From Salegentibacter maritimus (GTDB lineage: Bacteria > Bacteroidota > Bacteroidia > Flavobacteriales > Flavobacteriaceae): a DNA stretch of 37,669 nt. Each line of letters begins with the position of its first letter. The stretch's first letter is position 1. This document shows positions 7,957 through 17,500 of the stretch, piece after piece. The notes beneath the pieces are model-generated. The model was given only the letters and a program-made list of their open reading frames with translations. It had not been told where the DNA came from and did not search any database. The translations under genes and the position numbers were made by a program. The stretch spans positions 1-37,669 of the forward strand of contig NZ_JAEHOK010000028.1 of assembly GCF_016236915.1 (NCBI RefSeq). Reading direction: 5' to 3'.

Positions 7957-9373
7957 AATTATTTAAAAATTCCAGGATTTGCCTTTCAAAATTAGGTGTG
8001 TTAAGCTGGGCTTTACCATTAATTATGTTGCCTCTGGAATCAAGGAAAATAAGTTTGTTAAGGTAATTTTTAAGTAAATTGATATCAATATCGATGGTAC
8101 TTAGTTTATATTCTCTGGTCTGGTCCATATTGTAAGCCTTAACTATATTTTTCCAGGCTTGCTTAGAACCTTTGTCAATATTTATTCCTACAAACTCAAG
8201 TTCCGGGTACTTCTCTTTTAAGCTTCTAATTATATCGTGCTGCCATTTGTAATGTTCGGGGACGTCTAGAGACCAATGGTAGGTTACAATGGGTTTGTTG
8301 GAAATGTCTTTTAGCCGAACCATTTCATCTTTAAAATTGATTAAAGGTAACTCTCCAATATTATTACCCGGTAATAATCTTTTTTGAATTTTTGCCATTT
8401 CCTGTAGCGCGGGTAACTTTTCGCCATTAAACTTAATTTCTTTAAGAATGTTTAGTATGCCATCAATTTTTTCGGCATTATCTGAAAAGGTGATGCCTTG
8501 AATGGCCAGGCGATTTATAAAAATACTTTTTATTTCTTCTTTTTCAATTAGAGAATCGGCGAGATTAATTCTATAGCGAATGTTTGGTACAGAGTGAAGT
8601 TCAAAACAATTAGAGTTGGTATCAAAATTATCCAGACAATTCTCAATAGACCGGGTTCTTAAATGATCCTCTATAAAATTTAAATAGCCATAATATTCCT
8701 TGAGCTGGCTGTTGTTAAAATTTAGGTCTTTTCGATAGTTATTAAAATCATCAGGAATTTGCTGCGCTAATTCGTTGTAGTATTTTTTTACCAAAAAAGT
8801 ATAGCGTTCCCTTAAGTGATAGAAGTCGTAATTTATAGTATTATAGGCAAGTTCTCTAAAGGCCTCAGAAAATTGCTCTTTTTCATTTAAAGTATTTAAT
8901 TTATTTATTCTTGATTTCTTGATAGAGTCTGTGATGCCGGCAAATTTGGTAGGATTAATTTTGTAGTAAGAGAGCATCATATCGTTATTTTGCTCGTTAC
9001 TTAGAAACATTTCTAAAAGGAAACTACTTTTGGAAGATCCCGGCCCACTAAAATTAAGGGACTCATCAAACTGCATAGTGTTTAGCCAAACCAAAATACT
9101 ATCGCCGGGCTCCAAATACATTATTTGGTTTTCTGGCGGATGCGTAAAACTGTATATTCCGGGTTCTAAATTTTCTAGCTTTTTTCCAAATTGGTTGTTC
9201 TGATCCAAAAGAAGCGTATCGATAGTTTTAGTGCCTTTAGAAAGAACAAAATAAGGGTTATTGGGGTTCATAATTTGCCCTCCAATAAAAATTCCTTTTT
9301 GGTCTTTTTTAGAACTGTTGCAACCAAAAGAAAATATAACTCCGATAAGAAAAAAAAGTAAATAATATTTCAT
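7955..9373 (-). CDS. Thioredoxin-fold (TlpA-like) lipoprotein without CXXC
   Basis: 472 aa. A lipoprotein signal ends in FSFGCNSS, with lipidation expected at C18. The middle (about 30-330) is a long, mostly helical region preceded by a short beta-rich part resembling the DUF4369-type N-termini of flavobacterial TlpA proteins. The C-terminal 120 residues look like a thioredoxin/TlpA fold: INFKDEMVRLKDISNKPIVTYHW, then KYPELEFVGINID, then FLDSRGNII. Where CXXC should stand the sequence reads YHWSLDVPEHY, so redox activity is not expected. A binding or structural role is more likely. Confidence 0.7.
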   Translation of the reverse strand: MKYYLLFFLIGVIFSFGCNSSKKDQKGIFIGGQIMNPNNPYFVLSKGTKTIDTLLLDQNNQFGKKLENLEPGIYSFTHPPENQIMYLEPGDSILVWLNTMQFDESLNFSGPGSSKSSFLLEMFLSNEQNNDMMLSYYKINPTKFAGITDSIKKSRINKLNTLNEKEQFSEAFRELAYNTINYDFYHLRERYTFLVKKYYNELAQQIPDDFNNYRKDLNFNNSQLKEYYGYLNFIEDHLRTRSIENCLDNFDTNSNCFELHSVPNIRYRINLADSLIEKEEIKSIFINRLAIQGITFSDNAEKIDGILNILKEIKFNGEKLPALQEMAKIQKRLLPGNNIGELPLINFKDEMVRLKDISNKPIVTYHWSLDVPEHYKWQHDIIRSLKEKYPELEFVGINIDKGSKQAWKNIVKAYNMDQTREYKLSTIDIDINLLKNYLNKLIFLDSRGNIINGKAQLNTPNFERQILEFLNN

Positions 9374-9426
9374 GTAGATCGTTAAGAGCTAAATACTTGG
9401 GATGCCGCTAATCCTGGTAGCAGCTA

Positions 9427-9455
9427 CAAATATAGTTTGCGGTATACATTACCAA
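9427..9455 (-). promoter_or_regulatory. Promoter of the thioredoxin-fold lipoprotein gene
   Basis: Read on the minus strand, TTG (9455-9453), an 18-nt spacer and TATATTTG (9434-9427) form a full match to the Bacteroidota promoter, 54 nt before the start codon. Confidence 0.7.
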
Positions 9456-9499
9456 TGTTAATCGGGAGTTAAAAGAATAATAAAAACGTTAATCTTTAG

Positions 9500-11182
<1,683 letters not shown>

Positions 11183-11260
11183 ATACTGCCTTACCTAAAT
11201 ACTTTGTTTTATTGATGAGATAGTTGCTTTAGCTCAAAGTTTGGACAAGAAGAAACAAGT

Positions 11261-11293
11261 AAAAAACCCGGTAGTTGCTACCGGGTTTTTTTT
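11261..11293. terminator. Bidirectional intrinsic terminator
   Basis: CCCGGTAG (11267-11274) pairs with CTACCGGG (11278-11285) around a 3-nt loop. The stem is extended by AAAAAA/TTTTTT and followed by eight T on the plus strand, with six A on the other side serving the minus strand. It lies between the converging ABC-F and receptor genes. Confidence 0.93.
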
Positions 11294-11329
11294 GGCTAAT
11301 TAAAACAAAAATACAAACTATCTGAATTC

Positions 11330-13687
11330 TTAAAACATTCCACCACCATCTGCTTCGTTGTCGTCTCTTTGCTTTCTTTTTAATGCCTGGTTTTTTCCTC
11401 CGCCAAAGCGGTAAGAAAAGCCTACATATACATTTTGGGTTTCGCCCTTAAACCTTCCTGTTTGTGGTAAGGGGCGACCGTTGATAAAACTAAATTCCTG
11501 TGTATTAAAAACATCGTTAAAATTCAGGCTAAGTGTGGCTTTACCATTTAGTAAAGAATACCGTCCTCCCAGATTTATAAAATACATGGGATCCATATCC
11601 ATTTGTAGATTTTTGGCCTTGCTTCTATAGAAGCCAAATAATTGAAAAGTTAATTTTTCGGTGGCTTTAAAACTATGGTTAGATCTGAATGTCCATGCAG
11701 TGTTATCGGTTTCGAGGTAATCGGTGCCTACTACGCCTTTTAATTGTTGGCTATAGAGTTCAAAATTTGTATTGGTGCTCCACCAATCGGTAAATTTATA
11801 ATTAAGTCCAAGCTCAAGGCCATAGGCATTATTGTCTTTAAAATTTTCAAACTGTAATAATAGTGAGCCTTCTTCAGTTGGATCTTCTATAAAGACCTGG
11901 CTAATTTCATCGTTAATATTTCTAAAGAACACTCCGGTAGTTAAACTTCCTTTTTTAGTGAATTTTCGGGTATAATTAAATTCCAGGGAATTGGTGAATT
12001 GTGGATCTAATTCAGGGTTTCCGGATACAGTTAGCCTTGGTGTACTTATTTCGCGAATAGGGCTTACCTGGCCAAAACCCGGACGATCTACCCTTCGGCT
12101 ATAGCTTAATTGATAGGAATTAGTTTCACTTGGTGTATAATTTAGAAATCCGCTGGGGTAAATATTAAAGTAATCGTCTGTAAAAACCTGTTCGCCATTA
12201 TAAATTGCGTCTACACTAAAGTTTTCTAACCTGGCACCAATTTGATAAGACCATTTTTCGAAATTTTGGCCATAGGTTGTGTAAAAAGAGTAAATATCCC
12301 TTTTATATTGATAAGTTGCAGGGGTAAATAAACTACTGTTGGTAGTGTAGTCGTTATCGGTATCTAATAGACGGGCTTCAGCGCCTATTTCTAATTTACT
12401 ATTTTCAGAAAGCGGATTTTCATAATCTATATTTGCGATAAAATTTTCCCTTGTTTCTTTTACATGGTCACGATAATCTGTAAAGCCTTCGGTATCTCCT
12501 TCAAAGTTAAAGATAGAATTTTCATCTTCATCGAAGGTGTTGTAGTCTAATTCAAACAGGATTTTATGTCCCTCTTTTTTAAATTTCCGGTCATAAGCAA
12601 AATTATAGGTGCTATTAATATTATCGTAATTAGAATCCAGGTTTTGCGCTAAATTGCTTTGTGGATTGTTGGGGTAAATAATTCGCAAGGCTCCCTGTGG
12701 GCCGCCGTTATAATGATTCTGATTGGTATAGAAAGAAAAAGTGTTTTTTTCGTTTATATAAAAATCTACGCCAACTTTATATAAATAAGATTCTCGGGAG
12801 TTAAGAATGTCAAAAGCCTGGCGATAATTATCTTCGGTAAAGTTTATTCTTCCCATGTTTTCCCGGTCTCCAAACTGTGTTCCGAAATTTCCGTAGAAAT
12901 TTAGTTTACCTTTTCTATAGTTTAAATCTAAAGAACCGTTATACCTGGTATTTTCACCAATAGTCACGCCCGTATTTAAATTTCCGTTAAAACCATCTTT
13001 TGCATTTTTATGAAGTACAATATTGATAATTCCACTCATTCCTTCCGGGTTATATTTGGCAGAAGGGTTGGTAATTAATTCTATAGTTTTAATAGAAGTT
13101 GAAGGGATTTGTTTTAATAATTGGGCCGGATCCATATTGGTAGGTTTTCCATCTATTAGGATGCGCACATTTGAATTTCCACGAAGTGCTATATTTCCGT
13201 CCTGGTCTACATTCACCGAAGGTACATTGTTCATAATCTCGGAAGCACTGGCCCCGGTTGTGGTGAGATCTTTCCCAACATTAATTACTTTTCGGTCTAT
13301 TCGTTGTTCTATGGTGGTGCGCTCTGCAACTACGGTTACACCTTCCAACATAGCTACGTCTGGTTCTAAAGCTATATTGCCAAAGTTGTAGGTCTTCTGG
13401 TCTTTGGTAATCTTAATTTCTTTAGAAAATGTTTTATAGCCCATAAACTGCACTGAAAAAGTATAGGTGCCGTTGGGGATTTTTTCTATGCTGAAGGTTC
13501 CATCGGCAGCAGAAGTATTTCCCGATACCAGGTTTCCTTCTTTGTCTGTAATACTAATAGTTGCGTAAGGGATGGGCTCTTTGAGATCATTATCCAGCAC
13601 TAAACCTGAGATTTTTCCCATGGGTTCATTGGCCATTGCGGTTAAACCGCTAATACATAATGTTAAAATTAAAAATAACTGTTTCAT
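11330..13687 (-). CDS. TonB-dependent outer-membrane receptor
   Basis: 785 aa. A signal peptide (MKQLFLILTLCISGLTAMA) leads to a CarboxypepD-reg beta-sandwich (about 25-105: GKISGLVLDNDLKEPIPYATI, FSVQFMGYKTF). A plug domain follows (about 125-230, with NVPSVNVDQDGNIALRGNSN and VRILIDGKPT). The rest is a barrel of the OMP_b-brl_3 type, with alternating aromatic strands and an end at FGGGKNQ. It is not SusC-like in length or motifs, and no SusD partner is adjacent. Ligand is unknown. The gene stands alone, with about 450 bp of upstream non-coding DNA. Confidence 0.88.
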   Translation of the reverse strand: MKQLFLILTLCISGLTAMANEPMGKISGLVLDNDLKEPIPYATISITDKEGNLVSGNTSAADGTFSIEKIPNGTYTFSVQFMGYKTFSKEIKITKDQKTYNFGNIALEPDVAMLEGVTVVAERTTIEQRIDRKVINVGKDLTTTGASASEIMNNVPSVNVDQDGNIALRGNSNVRILIDGKPTNMDPAQLLKQIPSTSIKTIELITNPSAKYNPEGMSGIINIVLHKNAKDGFNGNLNTGVTIGENTRYNGSLDLNYRKGKLNFYGNFGTQFGDRENMGRINFTEDNYRQAFDILNSRESYLYKVGVDFYINEKNTFSFYTNQNHYNGGPQGALRIIYPNNPQSNLAQNLDSNYDNINSTYNFAYDRKFKKEGHKILFELDYNTFDEDENSIFNFEGDTEGFTDYRDHVKETRENFIANIDYENPLSENSKLEIGAEARLLDTDNDYTTNSSLFTPATYQYKRDIYSFYTTYGQNFEKWSYQIGARLENFSVDAIYNGEQVFTDDYFNIYPSGFLNYTPSETNSYQLSYSRRVDRPGFGQVSPIREISTPRLTVSGNPELDPQFTNSLEFNYTRKFTKKGSLTTGVFFRNINDEISQVFIEDPTEEGSLLLQFENFKDNNAYGLELGLNYKFTDWWSTNTNFELYSQQLKGVVGTDYLETDNTAWTFRSNHSFKATEKLTFQLFGFYRSKAKNLQMDMDPMYFINLGGRYSLLNGKATLSLNFNDVFNTQEFSFINGRPLPQTGRFKGETQNVYVGFSYRFGGGKNQALKRKQRDDNEADGGGMF

Positions 13688-14101
13688 TTTTTGATTGATT
13701 TTGATGGTTAGTGTGTTTAGAATAATTCCTTGTAATACATAATAGATGAATATTTGTTTTGGTAATTTTCGGGTTGTTGATGAATGAAACTTACCATGTT
13801 AGATTGATGAATGACCCCGTTTGTTTTGTTATGCCTTATACTTTGCATTGCATAATACATAAGCCTGAGCTTCCAAAATTTCGATCTTTCTTCTACTTTA
13901 AAAGACGAGGTGAAAAATGAAATGTTACACTTTTTTTAAATATTTTTTGAAAAAAGGCCATCTGCACGTTTTTAAAGATTGTTTTTTCTGAAATAACAAA
14001 CTAAAACTTACAGACAGCCTATCAAAAGCTTGCCGGTTTACTAACCATCACATCTATATTCCAACAAGCCTCTCTAAATAAAAGACTCGTACCAAGTATT
14101 T
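13688..14101. other. Long upstream region of the receptor gene with repeat motifs
   Basis: No credible gene is seen. TTGATGAATGA occurs twice (13777-13787 and 13804-13814). A near-palindrome, TATACTTTGCA then TTGCATAATACATA, lies at 13837-13861 and recalls PadR-type operators. ATAATACATAA-like sequence occurs twice (about 13735-13745 and 13852-13862). These could be regulator-binding sites for the receptor gene; no cognate regulator is in the window. Confidence 0.35.
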
Positions 14102-14132
14102 TTGTTACACTTAGGTCTAAATCTTAAGTTTG
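14102..14132 (+). promoter_or_regulatory. Promoter of the CoA-binding protein gene
   Basis: TTG at 14102-14104, a 20-nt spacer and TAAGTTTG at 14125-14132 match the Bacteroidota consensus. The ATG follows four bases after the box, so the transcript is predicted to be leaderless or nearly so. Confidence 0.72.
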
Positions 14133-14136
14133 TGAT

Positions 14137-14499
14137 ATGCAAAAGAAAACATTGGTTTTGGGAGCTTCTTTAAATTCGGCACGATATTCTAATATCGCGA
14201 TTAAGCGCTTGGTTAAATATAACCAGCCGGCAGTAGCTTTGGGCTTGAGAAAAGGAGAAGTAGAAGGGGTGAAAATTGAAACCGAAAAAGTTATGTTTCG
14301 GGACATAGACACGGTTACACTTTATCTAGGCCCTCCCAGGCAGAAGGAATATTACGATTATATTGTTTCTTTACAGCCTAATAGAGTGATTTTTAATCCC
14401 GGAACCGAAAACCCTGAGTTTTACGATATTCTAAGAGATAATAATATTGAGTTTGAAGTTGCCTGTACTTTAATTATGCTTGGAACGAATCAATATTAA
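14137..14499 (+). CDS. CoA-binding (YccU-type) protein
   Basis: 120 aa, a single Rossmann-like CoA_binding_2 domain. Visible motifs are TLVLGASLNSARYSNIA at the N-terminus (nucleotide loop), a central VKIETEKVMFRDIDTVTLYLGP, and a C-terminal NPGTENPEFYDILR followed by EVACTLIMLG. Members bind CoA; the reaction or regulatory role is unknown. The 3' end overlaps the convergent symporter gene by 30 bp. Confidence 0.85.
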   Translation: MQKKTLVLGASLNSARYSNIAIKRLVKYNQPAVALGLRKGEVEGVKIETEKVMFRDIDTVTLYLGPPRQKEYYDYIVSLQPNRVIFNPGTENPEFYDILRDNNIEFEVACTLIMLGTNQY

Positions 14500-15915
14500 T
14501 CCTAATAAAGTGAGAAATCCATTTAGAATTAGAATAAAGAAGCCAAATTCAAAGCCAAACCAAACCAGACTGTTTATACTGATTATATAAGATAAAACCG
14601 GAGCTACTATAGCTACAATCGGAACAAGCTTATCTTTTACTTTTATGGATGTGAAAAGGCCAAGCGTGTATAGGCCAAGTAGTGGCCCGTAGGTGTAACC
14701 CGCAAATTCAAATAGTTTATTGATCACACTTTTATCGGCTATGGCGTATTTAAAAATTAACATAACGCCGATAAATAACAGTGAGATTACAATATGAATT
14801 TGCTTTCTTATCTTCATTTGTTTAGCCTCTTCATAGCGTTTTTCAATATTTAGAATATCGATACTAAATGAGGTGGTAAGCGCGGTTAAAGTGCCATCGG
14901 CACTGGAATAAGCTGCAGCAATTAAACCAAGGATAAAAAGAATGGCGACACCAATTCCCAGTTCGCCGCCTGTAGCTATGGCCGGGAAAAGTTCATCTTT
15001 AATGGCGTCTATTCCACTTAAATCGGCGTATTGACTAAGAAGCACTCCTAAAATAAGAAACATCATATTCACTATGGTAAGCACCAGGGTGAAAGAGAAC
15101 ATGTTTTTTTGGGCTTCTTTCAGGTTACGACAGGTAAGGTTTTTTTGCATCATGTCCTGGTCCAGTCCGGTCATTACAATTGCAATAAAAGCTCCACTTA
15201 AAAATTGTTTTACAAAATGGTCGCTACTTTTCCAATCTTCAAAAAAGAAGATTTTTGTGAGGCCACTTTCCGAAAGGTGATTAATCATGTTGCCTGCTGT
15301 AATTCCTAATTCATCTGAAACCACAATTAAAGTTGCACCAAGGGACAATAGCATAAAAAATGTTTGCAAGGTATCTGTCCAGACTACCGTTTTAATCCCG
15401 CTTCTAAAAGTGTATAACCAAATAAGCAATATGGTTGCAGATACAGTTGCGTAATAAGGCACCCCCAGTTCATCAAAAAGGATAAGTTGTAAAACGTTGG
15501 CTACCAGAAATAGTCTAAAGCTAGAGCCTACAATCCTGGATAATAAAAAAAATGAGGCCCCGGTTTTATAGGAGTATTTTCCAAAACGAGATTCCAGGTA
15601 GGAGTAAATAGAGGTAAGGTTTAATCTATAGTATAACGGTAGTAACACAAGGCCAATTACCGCATACCCTACAGTATAACCTAAAACCACTTGAAAATAA
15701 CTAAAACTATCGGTTGCAACCGTACCGGGAAGAGAGATAAAAGTAACCCCGCTAAGCGAGGCACCAATCATTCCAAAAGCTACAATATACCAGGGAGACT
15801 GCCTGTTGGCCCTGAAAAATTCGGCATTACTACCGGCTCTACTCGAAAAGAAAGAGACCAAAAACAAAAGTCCGAAATAAACGGCTATTAAAATTAAAAT
15901 CTGGTAAGGCTGCAT
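14470..15915 (-). CDS. Sodium:solute symporter (SSS family)
   Basis: 481 aa with about 13 hydrophobic segments. The N-terminal part has the SSS hallmarks (SLSGVTFISLPGTVATDSFSYF, YYRLNLTSIYSYLESRFG, and GIKTVVWTDTLQTFFM for the central helix). LDQDMMQKNLTCRNLKEAQKNMF and SSADGTLTALTTSFSIDI match the core of the sodium-binding fold. Substrate cannot be read from sequence; sugar, sialic-acid and organic-acid carriers share these motifs. No catabolic genes flank it. The 3' overlap with the CoA-binding gene means the two transcripts are antisense at their ends. Confidence 0.9.
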   Translation of the reverse strand: MQPYQILILIAVYFGLLFLVSFFSSRAGSNAEFFRANRQSPWYIVAFGMIGASLSGVTFISLPGTVATDSFSYFQVVLGYTVGYAVIGLVLLPLYYRLNLTSIYSYLESRFGKYSYKTGASFFLLSRIVGSSFRLFLVANVLQLILFDELGVPYYATVSATILLIWLYTFRSGIKTVVWTDTLQTFFMLLSLGATLIVVSDELGITAGNMINHLSESGLTKIFFFEDWKSSDHFVKQFLSGAFIAIVMTGLDQDMMQKNLTCRNLKEAQKNMFSFTLVLTIVNMMFLILGVLLSQYADLSGIDAIKDELFPAIATGGELGIGVAILFILGLIAAAYSSADGTLTALTTSFSIDILNIEKRYEEAKQMKIRKQIHIVISLLFIGVMLIFKYAIADKSVINKLFEFAGYTYGPLLGLYTLGLFTSIKVKDKLVPIVAIVAPVLSYIISINSLVWFGFEFGFFILILNGFLTLLGLILIRSKHN

Positions 15916-16090
15916 AGCTTGTGATTTTAGAAAGGGACGAATTTACAAATTAAGCATAAACTTTTACCTACTTCCTTAAAATGGAACTTTAGCTCCCTTC
16001 AAGATGCTGCTTAAAGCGGCGAAAGCAAAAAATATCATTACAATTAGGCTAAGCCTCGGCATTTACATCTTTAATATCGCGTAAAAGTCA

Positions 16091-16098
16091 TAAATTCG
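16091..16098 (+). promoter_or_regulatory. -7 box of recR
   Basis: TAAATTCG differs from TAnnTTTG at one position and ends four bases before the recR ATG, so recR mRNA would be nearly leaderless. No convincing -33 TTG. Confidence 0.4.
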
Positions 16099-16102
16099 CA
16101 AT

Positions 16103-16720
16103 ATGGATTTTTCTTCGAAATTATTGGAACAGGCGGTAGATGAAATGTCTCAGCTACCGGGTATTGGTAAGCGTACTGCCTTAAGGTTGGTATTACACTT
16201 GCTTAAGCAACCCGAGTCGCAAACCAAGCAACTTACAGAGGCCCTTACCGGGCTTAGGTCTGGGATAAAACTTTGTAAAAACTGTTACAATATTAGTGAT
16301 ACAGATTTATGCGCTATTTGCGCCAATCCTGCCAGGAATTCAGAAATTATTTGTGTGGTAGAAGATATTCGCGATGTAATGGCTATTGAAAATACCAATC
16401 AATACCGGGGGCATTACCACGTTCTGGGAGGTAAGATAAGTCCGATGGACGGGATTGGCCCCTCACAATTAAGTATTAAGCCATTAATTGAAAAAGTGCA
16501 GGCCGGGAAAGTAGAAGAGCTAATTTTTGCGCTTAGCAGCACCCTGGAAGGTGATACCACCAATTTTTATATTTACAGACAATTGGAAGGTACAGAGCTA
16601 AGAACCTCTACTATAGCGCGCGGAATTTCAGTGGGAGACGAGCTGGAGTATGCAGATGAGGTTACTTTAGGGAGAAGTATTACCAACAGGGTTCCTTTTG
16701 AAAATTCTACCAAAAATTGA
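16103..16720 (+). CDS. recR: Recombination protein RecR
   Basis: 205 aa, full length. Domains in order: helix-hairpin-helix ([17 protein letters not shown]), a C4 zinc finger ([16 protein letters not shown]), a Toprim domain ([14 protein letters not shown] and [20 protein letters not shown]) and the C-terminal Walker-B-like region ending [13 protein letters not shown]. With RecO/RecF it loads RecA at single-strand gaps. It stands alone; a decayed toxin-antitoxin pair follows. Confidence 0.97.
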   Translation: MDFSSKLLEQAVDEMSQLPGIGKRTALRLVLHLLKQPESQTKQLTEALTGLRSGIKLCKNCYNISDTDLCAICANPARNSEIICVVEDIRDVMAIENTNQYRGHYHVLGGKISPMDGIGPSQLSIKPLIEKVQAGKVEELIFALSSTLEGDTTNFYIYRQLEGTELRTSTIARGISVGDELEYADEVTLGRSITNRVPFENSTKN

Positions 16721-16756
16721 TATCTTTAAGTGAGCTTCGCGCTAAAAAATAAACAG

Positions 16757-17012
16757 ATGGAAATTTCAGTATTAAAAAAAGCGATTATTGAAAAATTAGA
16801 GGAGCTTGATGAAGCTCAATTGCTTTGAATTCAGGAGTTGATTGAGGTTTTTATCAACCTAAAGTATTGAGCAACCGCAAATCGATTATCACCTTGAAGG
16901 GTGAAATTTAATATCTGATTGGCAAAAGAAAGAATTTAAAATGCTGAAAAAAGTTTAATTAGGGTAGCAGGAGTTTTTCATAAGGAAGTTGCAAGACGAG
17001 TAAAAGTTAAAT
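16757..17012 (+). pseudogene. Decayed antitoxin gene
   Basis: MEISVLKKAIIEKLEELDEAQL is read from the ATG at 16757, then TGA at 16826 stops it after 23 codons. The same frame continues IQELIEVFINLKY to a second stop. Beyond that, fragments such as EQPQIDYHLEG and ISDWQKKEFKMLKK are found in another frame. Position directly before a RelE/ParE-like remnant, and composition like small Bacteroidota antitoxins, point to a broken antitoxin. It cannot make a full protein. Confidence 0.55.
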
Positions 17013-17318
17013 ATGGCTTCTAAAAGGGAAGTTGTTTGGGCTGTTTCAGTAATAAAAAAGCTAGACAATATTCTTGATTATATTGAAAATAATTGTAGCA
17101 AGACAATTGGTGAAAATTTCTTTAATACCTTAAAGCATTCGATAGAGCTAATTAAATCCTTATCATTTTCCTGCACTTTCAAAAGAAAAGAGTTTTTATA
17201 AATGTGTGGTAACAAAGCATAAATCTATTTTTATAGTGTTCCGAATGAAGCTCTTATTAGGATTCTTAATGTTTTTGACACGCGACAGGATCCTCGAAAA
17301 CTTCCACTTAATCGATAA
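17013..17318 (+). pseudogene. Frameshifted RelE/ParE-family toxin
   Basis: The first 50 codons (MASKREVVWAVSVIKKLDNI to HSIELIKSLSF) read as a ParE/RelE toxin. One extra T in the run at 17166-17169 shifts the frame to a stop at 17199-17201. Correcting it gives KSFYKCVVTKHKSIF. A second indel, one T short in the run at 17228-17232, then restores the family C-terminus VPNEALIRILNVFDTRQDP and RKLPLNR with a stop at 17318. Two opposite homopolymer indels thus inactivate about 20 codons. Either real decay or base-calling error could explain this, but the broken antitoxin supports decay. Confidence 0.8.
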
Positions 17319-17455
17319 TATTTGTACTGAAAAATTTAGTTTCAGCTTTTGAAATTGTAATTTTACCCAGAAGCGGATCTTGTTTCTAGAACACGGAATA
17401 TAGAATGAAAATTTATTTTATTGATTTTTTAATACTTTTAAACTTGAAATTTCAT

Positions 17456-17463
17456 TAAATTCG
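17456..17463 (+). promoter_or_regulatory. Possible promoter of the E2 gene
   Basis: TAAATTCG (one mismatch to TAnnTTTG), with TTG at 17431-17433 about 22 nt upstream, gives a leader of about 30 nt before the ATG at 17501. Confidence 0.35.
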
Positions 17464-17500
17464 CAAATATAAACCTTAAAATAAGCTTTCTAATAAAGAT

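Noticed and set aside
13023-13391. 122-aa plus-strand frame inside the receptor gene
   Set aside because: Antisense to the well-supported TonB plug region.
13925-13999. 24-aa plus-strand frame upstream of the CoA-binding gene
   Set aside because: Very short, Phe/Lys-rich from A/T runs, and without a promoter or likeness to known small proteins.
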